The notes beneath the pieces are model-generated. The model was not told the DNA's origin. It did no database searches and saw only the letters and a list, made by a program, of their open reading frames with translations. This document shows positions 10,415-22,864 of a DNA stretch of 64,000 nt, piece by piece (the stretch's first letter is position 1; each line of letters opens with the position of its first letter). Source of the stretch: Aldrovandia affinis (taxonomy: Eukaryota > Chordata > Actinopteri > Notacanthiformes > Halosauridae); NCBI GenBank assembly GCA_029706075.1, contig JAINUG010000007.1:9115501-9179500 (forward strand). The letters run 5' to 3'. The position numbers were made by a program, and so were the translations under genes.

Positions 10415-11355
10415 CTAGTTGAAATATTCCTCCGCTACCCTGAGCATACGCTGGCCCAATGCATCTGTACCCCTCCAGTTCAAATGTAGCCCATCCCACT
10501 TGTACAGGTCACCCCTGTTCCAAAAGGAGTCCCAGTGCCCCATAAACCTGTACCCCTCTTTCCTGCACCAGGTTTGTAGCCACGTGTTAAATCTCCATAT
10601 AAAATTCTGCTTGCCTTTGCTAGCACGTGGTACTGGCAGAATTCCAGAGAAAACCACCGTGGAGGTTCTGCCCCTTAACTTCCTGATCCTAATTCTATAC
10701 ATTTGTCCTGCAGAACCTCAAACCTTCCCTTACCTATGTCATTGGTTCCAACAGGGACCATGACCACTGGATCCACCCCTGCCATGGCCAGGAGCTTGTC
10801 CACGTGTTCCAGGAGGTCTCCAACCTGAGCATCAGGCAGGCAACATGCCATGCGAGATTCCTTTTCCCACGAACAGACTATACTGTCTATACCTCTAATT
10901 ATAGAATCCCCCACTACAATTAACTCCCTTTTCTTTGGTGGCATGGCCGCCAGGGTGCCCTGGGGCTCATCAGTCCTCCCACTCACAGAGGGCTGGGCCA
11001 GATCCTTTTCCTGCAAGGGCTGGAATCGGTTGGACACCACAATCTCTGGAGATGCCGCCCCTGCATGTGCGTGCCCTTTTCTATGCTGGCGCCCTACCGT
11101 CACCCAACTCTCTCTCCCTACCTGCCCTAGAGGCTCCCCCCTACCCCGCTTCGGCGTGCAGGCTAACTCTCTAAAGGGCGTCCTAATTAGTTCCTGGAAC
11201 TCTACAAATTCTGCAGGGCAGTCGAGACCAGCAAGTTGGGCTTCATGCTTCACAAGCTGGAAACGGTCGCAGACGAACCCCTCCTGGAAGTCTCCTTCCA
11301 GAAACACAATCATCCTGCAACACTCGCACTGCACTGTCGATGGCCACATTTTCAC
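10415..11355 (-). pseudogene. LINE ORF1 with SGNH/GDSL esterase domain (CR1/L2 group), frameshifted
   Basis: The minus strand from 11355 encodes an N-terminal Cys pair region (CECC, then a Leu/Phe-rich stretch), a variable linker, then the esterase blocks LIVVGDSIIRGID (block I), VMVPVGTNDIG (block III) and, after a frame change near 10690, KWDGLHLNWRGTDALGQ (block V with Asp and His). ORF1 proteins of CR1/L2-clade LINEs carry this SGNH hydrolase, whose role in retrotransposition is not settled. All three catalytic blocks are readable. Homology ends about 10415; no endonuclease or reverse transcriptase follows, so it is a truncated copy. The frame change near 10675-10702 breaks the protein. 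Confidence 0.85.
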
Positions 11356-12898
11356 CCCTAAATATATCTATTGCTCTCCCTGCACTGAACGAATTACTTC
11401 CAAAACAGAGATGCCAAGTCGATAAAAATATTATACCCCGAGGTGGTTCCAAACAGTCAGGTGCATACATTTCTAAATGGAAACAACACTTAAAGCTAAT
11501 TAGAAAACCTTCGGCCGGTTGTCTGTAGCAAGAGAGCTAGTAGCAGCCAACCGAAACGGCTATATGCTCAACGCTTGAAATATAACAATTAAATATAACA
11601 ATTACATTTTTAATTAAGCCAACAAAAGCTAGTTAGCTATAGTATATTTCCCTGCTCTTGGATTTGCTCCTGAGAGGACGAAAAACCACAAAAAACCTCG
11701 CGTCAGCTGGGTGTAATGCCAAATCGGTAACTTTTTAACAAGCTTTCCGAAGCTAGACGGGAAAAAAAAGGAAAATTCCCTTTCTGTCCCCAAACATTTA
11801 CCTTAAGAGCAAATCTTTTATCCTTTTACCCTTTCTGATGACAAAAATGCAGAACCCTAAGCAACAATACAAAACACAATCCCAATATTATAATGACAGC
11901 AACAAACAATCCGCTCAAACTCTCTGCACGTATGACACAGCAATCCCGTCAGGCAAAGCGATTTACCATCAAGCAAAAAGTTTGTTGATTGTATGACTCC
12001 TGAAAAGAACGCATCGTTGCAGGTGTGGGTCACTATGTCTATGTCTTACGTCTCATTACATCCCACCCATACGGGCTTCTGTAATAGGAAACACTATATT
12101 TCAATATTAACAGAGATTTAAAAAATTGACCATTTTATACAGTCTACAATCTACTCCCCCAAAACACTGTTTAAAAAAAGTCATTGTTAAAAGTTATGCA
12201 GAACAGAGACCATGATAAATGTGTATAAATCTGATCACAGGAGAAAATGTCCTGCAGGGAACCAGGCATAGAAAGAGGAAAAATATTGCATATGTTCTTA
12301 AGCTATCAGGACTGTGGAAGGATGCCGCCAGATTCTTCCGGAATCTCTTCATGAATCTTCTGCTCGCTGGGCCTTTTGTTTCTGCCTGGAGTCACATGAC
12401 TGCTGTGTTGTTTGAAGGTGTGTTCCAGTAGTTTACTGGGAACAGTTGTTTAATTTAATGCAGCTGATACTTCTCCAGTTGCCTGTCAAGACAGCTTTGC
12501 TTGTGCAGAGGTACTCAGGTATTTGAAAAACAAGTCTGCATTTTGCTTGCCAGACCATTAAAAGTTGACAAATTGTGACAACCATCCAGTTTTGGATACT
12601 GGAAATGTGTTAAATATAATTATTATTAGTCAAGATGTTCCTAGCTTTCAGTTTAAAACAATGATGGTGTTTTGTGAAATTTCTCCATTCAGCTGAGATG
12701 CGCATGCTGGTGAATATAGGAGGTGCTCATTAAAATCTTCCATTTCAAGCTGGGCTTTGAGCAAAAAGTAGCATGCTTCGAAGTAGCTAATCTGTAGCAA
12801 TAATGGAAACTGGAAACAGGGGCATGAACAAGTGGGCTTTTCTATCGTAAGCAGTAAAATCATGGAAGATGGTGGACTGTCATGCATATTTTTCTGCA
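11356..12898. other. Probable LINE 5' flank, then intron-like sequence
   Basis: The first 100-300 bases may be the LINE 5' region on the minus strand; the remainder is AT-rich with no coding motif, splice-bounded exon or recognisable repeat. Confidence 0.4.
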
Positions 12899-13393
12899 AT
12901 GTGCACGACATCCGTCAGGGGTGTGGTAGGGGTGGAACAAAGTGCAGGCGAGCGAGAGAGACCCAGAATACGGAAATACGTTTAAGGTATTTATTATCCT
13001 TCAACGTAGGCAGGAAACGAAAGCAAAACAGTGTCTGCGAAGACACGTAATAACTAACAAAACAAACCAAAATAACAAATGAACTGGAACAAACAAAACT
13101 AGCTAAACAGCAAATCCAAAACGTATTCCAAAGCACGGAATAAACTAAACAGAGGAACTCTAAAAACCAAAAAAAAACAAGAATCAGCTTTTCGAGGCAG
13201 CGAGAACAAACCAGAAGCAAGACAATGTTCAAGCAGCGAACGGAGAATGGCAGCTGGTTAAATATCCTCCCGGTAAGTGATCACAGCTGTCCGTAATGAC
13301 CTTGATTAGCTAGGTGCATTCTTGGCGTGTCTTTTACTCAGCCTGATAGGGGTTTGGGGGAAATTTCTGTTTGCCGGTCGAGTCGATACAACA
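12899..13393 (-). mobile_element. LTR-like fossil (unassigned retroelement)
   Basis: About 480 bases match, in reverse, the segment at about 54600-55031. Read on the minus strand it has the order expected of an LTR: a TATA-like GGAGGATATTTAACC, a downstream transcribed part, and an AATAAATACC-type polyadenylation region near the end. No internal coding region flanks it, so a solo LTR is the simplest reading. Boundaries are approximate and no target duplication was found. Confidence 0.55.
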
Positions 13394-16300
13394 TCATGAC
13401 CCCACAGTTGCACACACTGCCTCCTAGTGGGGAGGTGGGAGAATTATGTGCAGACTGCTGACTCTGGAGGGAGCAGAGAAGATCCAGTATGGTCTTAGGG
13501 CATGTGGTTCATGGATTCGGGTAAGCTCATGACTACATGGGAATCTCAAACATCCACCCAGGCATGAGGCTTGATAATGATAATGCAATTCCTCAGATGT
13601 GGTTTCAAAACCATGATCCCAACACTGAAGGAAGGTATTTCTCTCACTGCCCGCAGGTGTGCCTCTGACTCAACAATAGCATAACAGAGCATTATTTTTG
13701 CTTGGCTGTTGCTTAAAGAAAGACCAATACTCTTGAAGACATATCGGGTATTTTTTGTGAGTCGGTGAAGTCTGCTACAGAGAGGTGATTTATATTTTAT
13801 GAGTCATAAAGTTCCACACAAAAAATGTGAAAAATGGAGCTGCTCTTTTGAGCTAACAATTTCCCAACGTGTTGGCAGATTGAGATGTAATTAAAATGGT
13901 GTACGGAGAGAAAAGGCTTCCTCATGCTGGTCCTATGAAGGGGTCTTTCATTTGAGGGCTCGCTCGAGCAGCAGAACTGTGTTAATTTCATGTTCAAATG
14001 TCACTGTGAAGTAATCTGATTGAAATCGATGCTTACTTGAAGCCCTGACAACCAAGCATTTCAGCAAAATAGATTTGCTTTGCCTTGATGGGCATCACTG
14101 CCCAACACGTATGTGATCTGTCATCAAGGTCTGCTCTTGAACTGCTGAGATCAGGGCATCTTAATGGCAAAGGATGTTGATTTTGTGCTTGTCTTCACTG
14201 TTCTTATCAGGAAAGAGAAAAGGAGAGACAGCAAAAGAGAGAGCGGTTTTCAGGACACTGCCCACAGGGAAACAATGCATGTGACTGGAATAGAGAGAAA
14301 CTAAGGGACCTGAGAGTAGTAATAAATGTTTGCATCAATAAAACATCAGATTTGGTGAGAAAAAATAATACTGGGAAAAGACCAGCATATACATACGTTT
14401 TTTTCCTTGATGTGTACACATTTCTGAAAGCATTGGAAGACAGTCACTGAAGGTTTCTGACTGACTTTGTCTCCTTTATTGCTTTAGTTTAGTTTAGTTC
14501 TTTTCACCATGCCATTTCTACCGCACCAGGAGGTCATATCGCCAAAAGTAAATCATTTGAAAAGCTCCTTTTGTTGAGATTTCAGAAGTCGATGAACTCG
14601 ACAGGAGGCTCGAAATGAATTAAAAACAGGCCGCAAAAAATTGGGCGCCTTGCCAGCAATGGCCAGATATCAAAGTACACAATTTCCAAAGAGATGGGTG
14701 TTTATGTTGAAAGCTCTGCTGCACAGTAGCATATGCCTGTGAATTTATGCTATTGAAATGTTTATTTTCCATTATTGTTCTGTTTACTGTTCGCCAAACA
14801 AGTTGGACATTCTTACTGAATATATGAAGAGTTCATACGCAAAAACTGATAAACGCCATTCCTGCCCAAACTAAACCAAACAAGCCATGATTGAAGATCA
14901 CAGTGCCGTCTTTGTGATTTCCAAATCGTTTTGTTGCAAAACTCAATACATCTCATCCTTTATGTACAGTTATTCAACATTTTGTTGCAGAAACCGATAC
15001 ACACTGTGCCCTCTTGTTAGCACAAACTGAGATATCCACTACTGTATTTTATCCATTAAAAGACACAACGTACCATATTCGCACAACCGCACAGTACAAT
15101 TCAGAACTGGGATCTATGAAGCAAAGGACACAATTGTTATTTTCACCATAATATCAGGGCAGAGAGCGAACGCAGACCCCCACTACCAGAAATTAGGCAG
15201 TCGAGATTCCCACATTTGGGTATCGCTCTGGGTGAACCAATTTCAATTGAGCAAAGAATCAGATTGTGGATTTATCTGCTTTTGACAAAAAATATTAAAT
15301 AAAATTATATACCTATTTTAAATGTAGATTTAAAAAAAATCTGGCTTTCTGTTACTTTGATTACATTAATTTGGGGTCACCCTTTTTGGAATTGAAAAGT
15401 TATACCAAGAAAGCACAATACAAAATCTTGATTTAATGAAAATGACAAAAATGGATTTATCTGCTTTTGCATCCAAATTCTTCACATAAATGTTTTGTGT
15501 CGCAAGCTGACAAAGGCCAACGCTAGGCTCCCTCTCTCCCTTGCACTTCAAACACAACTTTTTATTTTGATGCCATTATTTCCTACCCCCTTTTAAACCA
15601 GTACTAAGCCTTTCTGTCAGCATTTTCTTCCCTGCCTTTATGTTTTCAAGACTTCATTTTGAGGAAATATGCACAGAAGGATGAGAAGGGAGCTAGCAAG
15701 GGAGCTTGAATTGCGGTCCTTGAGTTTCATCTGCATATTCCACACTTCAGAACAAATGGCTGCGTGTTTTCACAGACATCAGCTGTCTTCTTTCCTGCTT
15801 CCAGAGCACTCATATTGTACTGTAAGTGAGTAGAAGTGAGCAAACCCATGATTGACACCATAGTTCATCATTTGCACATGTACATTTGCATTTGCATGCC
15901 TGAAGGAAGAACTCATTCAAAAACAAACCTCTGCTAATGCAGATTTTACTCAAAGCAAATGTAATGACAACGCTCTGACCTTAGTGGGCATTTATCAATA
16001 TCAGGACATGTCTACCCCTATATTTGCATCACTATTATTGTACAATAATTTTTTTATTTGTGTTTGTTTGTTTATTTGTCAGGGATATAGCAGAAAGCAT
16101 TGTTACAATGTTAAAAACCAAGCATCAGATTAATTGCATCTGCTGTGTATCATATCCACAGGAATTGCAAATGTCCACTCACAAAAGTAGAAAGCAACTC
16201 ACAAAAGTAGAGAGCATTTTCAGATTAAAATTCAGTGAGTACAGTGGGGATCATTCATTCTCACAGCTCTTAAAATCTTCATAATGTACAGCCATGTAAG

Positions 16301-16598
16301 TACAATAAACCTGTATTATGTGCAGGGTTTCTTTTATTCATGAGTCTCCCTTCATAAATCTGTTTTCAGTAATGGCCATTCACTGGCATGATTTTCCTAT
16401 GTAAATGAGGCGTTGGCTCAGAAGGGCTTCTTCGTAGTAATCTGCATACTGTATAATTTTGTTAGTAGTTTCCTCCGGGCCTGCACTGAAGGCCTTAAAA
16501 AAGCTCACATCATTCAGGCCAAGGTTGAACAAAACACAAACTGACACCACACACACACATCTCCACAGAAAAGCCTCAACCGCCCCTTCACTCCCCCA
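13394..16598. other. Intron-like DNA, no feature seen
   Basis: About 3.2 kb without recognisable coding sequence or repeat. It is AT-rich and relatively unique in this window, consistent with old intronic or intergenic DNA near spon1. Confidence 0.5.
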
Positions 16599-16624
16599 AC
16601 ACACACACACACACACACACACAT
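16599..16624 (+). repeat. (CA)n microsatellite
   Basis: About 13 uninterrupted CA units. Long Cys/Val-rich frames on the opposite strand are translations of this repeat. Confidence 0.95.
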
Positions 16625-16847
16625 TCCAAAGGGTCTGCGTCTATAGAGAAACATTGAAGTTCATTGAGTGGATTCAACAGGGCTATGTTACATAAACATC
16701 ATTGCCTGTCTTAGTCTTCATTCCCCTACAAATCCTCAGCCATAGTCACCTAGGACTTTGGAGGTGGTCCCTGGCTGCTTCACAAGTCCCTGCCTCACCA
16801 TTCTCCCATTTTTGTCTATAACATGTTTATAACTATGATTATAACAT

Positions 16848-17060
16848 CAAATAATGAGTGGATTGCAACTGGATAACACCTTTCATTTAATTTCATACAT
16901 CAATTGAACTCAAAGACCACCAGTGTTTTGCACCCACCTGGTTAATGCAAGGCAGCCATTTTGCATCAGAATACCCACCACACTTCAGAGTTGAGGAGGG
17001 AGGGATTAATAAGACTGAAGGATGATTGGAGGATAAACTGGAGGATGATTAGGTGGCCAG
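16848..17060 (+). repeat. Dispersed fish repeat with CACCCACCTGG core
   Basis: It shares the order AACACCTTTCA ... TGCACCCACCTGG ... GCAGC(C)AT with the segment at 60978-61125. I recall this phrase as a common repeat in teleost genomes but cannot name the element. The copy is old, with many differences between the two. Confidence 0.5.
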
Positions 17061-17115
17061 ATGTATCCCTGTCACAATTTTTGACTCTAGTAATATGAAT
17101 ACAGAATACCTGTAT

Positions 17116-18188
17116 TAGTCAGGGAATGTCTCCGGGCCTTCATAGATGAAGCAATTGAGCAGAGGTGCAGGAATAACATCTACGTCCATACTGCTAGACT
17201 GTAATGCCCTACAAAGGAAAAAGGCAGTAACTTCATTTTTCGTCGAAAATGAGTCATAATCATTCTTGCAACATTAAAGGCATCCTTTGTCATGTGGACC
17301 AAATATCTTCTCTGTAATGTGTTTTATTTAGGAGAGAGTAGGGGGTCAGATTTACAGTAACTGTAAAAAGCCCTAGAGAAACCGAGAGAAACCACTTTAA
17401 GCTAGCTAGCATGAAGCAGTCAGCTAGCAATGAAGCAGTCAGCTAGCAATGAAGCGAGTAAAACGGTCATCAGATGCACTTGGGGTATGTAATACACAAG
17501 TGGGAGTTAGCTAGCTAACCATGTTACCTGGTGTTAGCTAGCTAACAAGTAAGATCATTTGATGATAGTACACACCTTATGTATTATTTATATATGCATA
17601 TTATCAATGCAGTGACATTAAATATTTCCAGTTGTAAAAATGTTTTAGATAATACTTACATCTCAGATGTAAAATCTTCTTGCAGTATCTTGCTGAGTGG
17701 TGAATATTGTTATTTGATATGTGTGGAGTCTATTGTGTCTGTCCATGATCCACACAGGAGAGGGTTGCAAATGGCTTGAGCATGTCTGGCACCTACCACT
17801 CACTTTCTGCTAATGCAGTTCGTACCAGTAAACAATAAGTAGTTACCATGGCAACTACATGAATAAATAAACGAATAAAGCTACTTTTTAATTTACATGC
17901 ACCCAGCCATATTTATTTTCACAAAAAAAGGGTTTGCGATGAGCGGGAAAGGTGGGCGTGTCCGTTTTTCCGACAAGGAGTGGTTTTAGTGCAAAATAAA
18001 TGCTTGCAATTGATTCAGAATCATGAAAACCCCTAGTTTGACCCCTCACAAGGTACTTAAGGCAGAAATAAACAATTTCAATCTTTTTATATGTGTTATT
18101 AGACACCTTTACAAACACATTGGTGAAGAAATTTCTTGGTAAGGAATTTATTCCAAGATTGGCCAAATATCTGATAATATTCCCTGAC
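17116..18188 (-). mobile_element. Deleted copy of the unclassified zinc-finger transposon (copy 3)
   Basis: The left end carries GTCAGGGAAT after a TA; the right end is the reverse of the leader start of the 1357 element (ATATTCCCTGACT). Read on the minus strand it has the complete leader, the MDVDVIPAP start and about 20 codons, then jumps straight to the terminal sequence. About 3.7 kb of the presumed full element is missing, so this copy resembles a non-autonomous derivative. An extra 50-base stretch (17905-17950) is absent from the other copies' leaders, and a GCTAGCTAG-rich part is partly duplicated near 17420-17455. Confidence 0.75.
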
Positions 18189-18585
18189 TGAATGAATGAA
18201 TGAATATTTTATTGTGTCTTATGTCTTGTGTCTTATGGTTCATGAACATACTTGAACACACTTGTGTCATATTAGCAGATCAATACACTGTCATTATAAC
18301 GTTAATGAATATAAAACTGATATTTTGATAGTTCTTTAAGGATTATTTTTTAGTAGAATGCGTGTCTCTCTAAATAAACCTGCTGTTTATCATATTTATA
18401 GGGCAGATTTGGGGGGATTTTATGGAAACAAACTAGATATTTTAAGTTATTCATTTCATGTTTGATTAACTTATGGTCTAATAGAAAGTGATTTATCCAA
18501 TTTCTCTGGTCTTAAAATTACTCTTAAACTGTCAGGTATTTAAGAGATCTTGTGAGCTCTCTTTACTCGGCTAGGAGTAGGCAAG

Positions 18586-18790
18586 ATGGCACAGTTGCAG
18601 AGACGGAGACATGCGCGCACCTTCCAAGACAGGAAGAATGTTTTAGAAATGTTTGATGATGCATAGTTAATCAAACTTTATCGCCTAGATTGTCAGGGAA
18701 TCATCTTTGTAATTTCGCCAGCAACTTTGAGAAGTAGCGCAGTTACGGCAGAGATGCAAGTTATTTTAACACTGTGCTTAAAGGTCAAAA
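18586..18790 (+). pseudogene. PIF/Harbinger transposase N-terminal fragment
   Basis: From ATG 18586 the frame reads MAQLQRRRHARTFQDRKNVL then EMFDDA, an in-frame TAG, LIKLYRLDCQGIIFVI and AVTAEMQVILTL. This order (basic start, YRL/F-x-R-x-GIIFV, then T-x-EMQVLxTL) matches the start of HARBI1-type nuclease proteins. The catalytic region is not seen. A stretch near 20430-20524 resembling a Harbinger-type terminus may be the other end, with the solo LTR at 18978 inserted between. The fragment is inactive. Confidence 0.55.
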
Positions 18791-18977
18791 TAATTGTAAT
18801 ACCTGTTGTTCATCAGCAATGTTGCAATATGAAACAAATGTGTCTCATAAATAAATAAGACTACGAACCAGTGCCAGATGTTGCCTTCTTGAAAGCAGAG
18901 ATTTTCCTGACGCTTTGGATAGAACATTGTAGAACATTGCCTACCTTTTTTTTTTCTTCCCTTAATTATTTCCTTTT

Positions 18978-19879
18978 TGTGAGGTACCGGACAGGGACCC
19001 AGATGCAGAGCAGGATAAGGCAGTAAAGGAACGTTTAATGATCAGGCGAGGTTCAAAAGCCGATAGTCAGAGTCAGAAAAACTACAAAATCGAAATCCAA
19101 AATAGTCAAAAAGGCAATACAAAAGTCAAAACCAAATGATCAGAAAGGCAAACAAACTAAATCGGAAGGCAGAACTCAAAGTCAAACAGAAGGGGTGTCT
19201 CGGAAAATACAATAAACTCTGGCTTACAAACAATCGGCACAGTGAATAATGATCAACGTTCTGACCATGAATGAAAGCAAACACGGAACTTAAATACAAA
19301 CGGGGAAGGGAAACACAATAGGAATCAGGTGTGACTGGGAGGAGAGAAGGGCAAGAACACAGGTGAGAACGATAGGGATCACTAATACAATAACGAGGGG
19401 AAGAAAAAGACACGGACTGGGAAGCACATAAACACACTGAAAATAAACGACCTGGACTAGTAGGTAGACACGTGCACAGTTCGAAGGGGAGGAGCGCATA
19501 GAAAGAATCTGCGTGCAGATAAAGCGAAAGGAAAGAAGCGTACAGGGATAGGACAACGAGAGAGAGAATAGAAGCGTGAGATAATTAGTAATTAGTAATG
19601 TTAGTAACTTAATCTAAATCCCTAATGTTAGTATATTAGTAGGTTAGTACTATATACATCTAACTAATATATACACAGTGTTAGAAAGAAAGAAGGAAGT
19701 AAACGAGAAAATAAAGCAGAAAACTTGTAAATTCAAAATCTCCCGAATAGTGCAATAACAAAGACGAGGAGTGGATTATCGAAAAACACGGAACACAGAC
19801 AGACGGGGAAACAGACGTGAATGAACCGTAATGATGAGAAAATAATAAAATACAAAAACAAACGTGGCAAAACATAACA
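18978..19879 (-). mobile_element. Solo LTR of an LTR retroelement, with 5-bp target duplication
   Basis: The 902-base unit begins TGTGAGG and ends CATAACA, which on the minus strand is TGTTATG...CCTCACA. It is flanked by CTTTT on both sides (18973-18977 and 19880-19884). The composition (repeated CAAAA/AGTCAAAA, GGACCCAGATGCAGAG near the edge) is that of common teleost LTRs. No internal region is present, so it is a solo LTR left by recombination. The clean target duplication suggests a fairly recent insertion. Gypsy versus ERV origin cannot be decided here. Confidence 0.8.
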
Positions 19880-19884
19880 CTTTT

Positions 19885-21189
19885 TGAGTCTACCTCCTCT
19901 ACAGTCCAGTTCAGTTTTCTTTTTAAATCAATTTTTTATAATGAGGGTCTGTTTAACTTTATTAGAAATTTGTGTTAACCATCAAAGAATACAGATTTTC
20001 CAAAAGCAGATTTAAATTTACGGACAGTCCGTTAAAAAATAACTTAATTTCACCTTGTCCATAAATCCTTAAAAAGGTTTGTCTGTCTGCAAAAATGTCC
20101 CGTTTACTACAGAATGGTCGAAAAGTCTCTCCAACTGCTGCATAGGGGCTTTTCTATCACCCTGTACTTCCTTCGTTGCTAAATTTCTGACTGCCGTCAA
20201 ACTTTTCTCCTACTTACAAACATTTTCTTCAATGAATATTTGATGAAGAGCATAGATAGGTCAATGTACCTGAATGGAATATTGACTGTTAAAACTGTCA
20301 AAGACAGCAAAAGTTTCCAACCCACTAAAGAAAGGATAAATGCTGCAAATATTACGATGTGCGACCACAAAAGTCAGCACGGCAGCCTTGCACCATAGCG
20401 TGATTATAATTTTATTTATTTTCATAAGACTTTTTAAGCGAAAAGTGATTTCACTCCTAGGTAAGCTCTTAGGAGGTGTCGTAAGTGTAACTCTTAAGAT
20501 ACTTGATACATACCGGCCCTGGTCTAGATCTAGAAGCTAGATGGTAGATGATGGAGGCTGTTAGATCCGGTTTTAGTCCCACGTTGGACTCTTTAATTGT
20601 CTGTAGTGGCTGTCTTTGGTTTTGGTTAGCAGAGTGGTAGAATTGAAGGCAAATCAAAAACAAGATGAAAGTCACAGAACAGAAACAGTAGCCTTTTGGG
20701 TACTATAGTGCTATATTTGTTGGTATTTTTATTTTTGGAAGATAGTGCAGGTATTGGGACAACATACTTTCCTTTCTCTAGCTATCTCCACTCTTATTTG
20801 TATTGTTTGCACTTTTGATGAGCAGATTTATGGGCACAACACATTCCTCTCAACAAACTGAATGTCGGCTACAGACAAAAATTGGCACACATTTTGTGGA
20901 AAAACTGTAGCACTTAAGAATGCCTGCCAGGCATTGTAACAACGACTAATAATTGAGAATTAACAACACTATTTTCCAAAAGCTATCAGACTGTTTCAGA
21001 CATCTGCTCTTTAATCTTTTGCCATCACGTTAAAATGATCCCTTCTGTTTTATTATTAAAAACAACTACAAGTTTGAGTGCACATGCTGGTGGTACTCTG
21101 TCAGGAGTTGTTTATAAAAACCTTTAACATTTTAAGTTCTTGCTCAGTAATGAAAAAGATATCTTAATCTACTGATGCACTTATAAATT
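19885..21189. other. Intron-like DNA with a possible Harbinger terminus
   Basis: No coding signal. At about 20430-20524 a segment ending ACATACCGGCCC has the look of a Harbinger-type end, but the matching left end was not found, so it is not called separately. Confidence 0.3.
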
Positions 21190-21411
21190 GTAGTGTAGTG
21201 TAATGGTTAGGGAACTGGACTTGTAACTCAGAGGTTGCTGGTTTGATTCCCAGGTGAAGCACTGCCATTGTACCCTTGAGCAAAGTACTTAACCTAAATT
21301 GCTTCAGTAAAATATCCAGCTGTATAAATGGATTGTATGTAAAGAAATGTAAAAAAAAATGTTTAGGTCGCTCTGGATAAGAGCGTCTGCTAAATGCCTA
21401 AAAATTTAAAA
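21190..21411 (+). repeat. tRNA-derived SINE with LINE-type 3' end
   Basis: A-box-like TGGTTAGGGAACTGG and B-box-like GGTTTGATTCCC lie 30-40 bases apart as in a tRNA promoter. A central body follows (GTACCCTTGAGCAAAGTACT, AATATCCAGCTGTATAAATG) and then GTCGCTCTGGATAAGAGCG TCTGCTAAATGCC, the 3' end shared with the LINE at 23610. It is a SINE, not a tRNA gene. A second copy is at 27911. Confidence 0.9.
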
Positions 21412-22024
21412 TGTAAAATGTTTTGCCAGCACTGGTACACATAGTGGGATAACATATGGAAAAATATATATTGTTTTTCCATAATGCCATGGTCCATCTG
21501 TGCCTAATGACTCATTTCCCATTCATATATGTGTCTTATGACTGTGCAGCTTGCTCCTGTAATAATAGCATTACCTGAGTATATGACAGGCAGACACAGG
21601 CTGTGCTTGTTCTGAAATAATGAATCTCATTCAGGGGGAACTGTCAGTATTTTCTCGGCTCTGGAACGTATTTTTTTCTTTCTGACGAGCTGTGAGTGTG
21701 AGAAGAGTCTGATAGCATTATGTGGTGTTGAAGTCGTGCCAACTGGAGAAATGTGTGAAAATGCAAGCTATTTCTGAGAACAAATAAGGGCACTGCACAA
21801 CATCAGATGAGCACTGACAGAGTTCCTCTAATTGGGGCAGGCCAGTCAAGCCGGACAGAGGGAGCTCATTGGGAATAATTCCTTCCATAATTCCCATCAG
21901 ACCAGCTGAGGCTCTGTTTGGCTAGGTGAGAGACAAGTCAGGAGATGGGTGCAAACAAATAAATAAAAAATAAATAAAGCCACCACTGGAACAGATGCAA
22001 AGTCTCCAACTCTACCCTACCCTC

Positions 22025-22864
22025 CATGGCAATAGGCCTTTTGGAGGCGTTGCCAGAAAAAATCCTTTATTGAGGACAATCAACAAAAAAGCATCTGGAG
22101 TTTGTTGGAACTGGAATTCTGATTGGAACCAGGTGTTATGGTCAGATGTGACCAAAATTCTACTTTTAGTCCATGCACACCAGCAGTGGGTGTTGGAAGA
22201 AGGACACTTATGTTGAAAACAATGTCATACCTACAGTGAAATATGGTGCTGGTGCTTTTACGTTATGGGGTTCTTTTACTTGTACTGGTCCTCTTGTTAT
22301 CATAGGCAAGTACTGACACAAAAACCTGGTTCCCTCTGCCAGGAAGGCCACAAACCTGGCCACAAATGGATTTTTCTGCTAGGTAATCATCCCAAGCATA
22401 CCTCAAAATCAACCAAGAAATGGTTAACTGACCACAAAATTACTGCTTTACAATGGCCATCTTAGTCTCCAGACTTGAACCCGATTGAAAATCTGTGGTT
22501 TGAATTGAAGAATGCAGACTGAAGGATCTGAAAGATCTTGAAAGATTCTGCTTGGAGGAATGGTCAAATATCAATGTGTTCACCAATCTCATAAAACACT
22601 ATAGAAGAAGAGCAGTTTTATCCTTGTGAGGGGAGAGTGAACAAAGTACTGAAAACAGGGGTGTGAATAATTGTGGCATGTCTTTTTGGCGAAAAAAGTG
22701 TTAAACAAAATCATTTTTTCTGAGCAATTGTTTTAGTATAAAATAATATAATTTCCCCGTATCTTTGAGCATCCATTACAGTTCATTCATATCTGTGTTG
22801 TTTATTTTATAGAACCTTCTTTGCTCATCTTTATTAAGTGTGTGAATCATTTTGGAGGGTCCTG
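22025..22864 (+). pseudogene. Tc1/mariner transposase C-terminal half and right end
   Basis: Pieces of the catalytic domain are readable: NKKAS then a WNQVLWSDVTKI block (first Asp region), NHPKHTSKSTKKW (second Asp replaced or lost) and PDLNPIENLWFELK (third acidic region). The right end finishes TTTGGAGGGTCCTG followed by TA at 22865-22866, a Tc1-type terminus. The left end and the DNA-binding half are absent, and stops and frame changes run throughout. This is a dead 5'-truncated copy. Confidence 0.8.

Noticed and set aside
10850-11425. 190-codon plus-strand frame
   Set aside because: It is antisense to the LINE ORF1 esterase, whose motifs are clear on the minus strand.
16380-16695. Long frames rich in Cys, Val, Thr and His
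   Set aside because: They are translations of the CA/GT microsatellite.
21190-21270. Possible tRNA gene (A and B boxes)
   Set aside because: The boxes are followed by a SINE body and LINE-type tail, and the cloverleaf is not complete.
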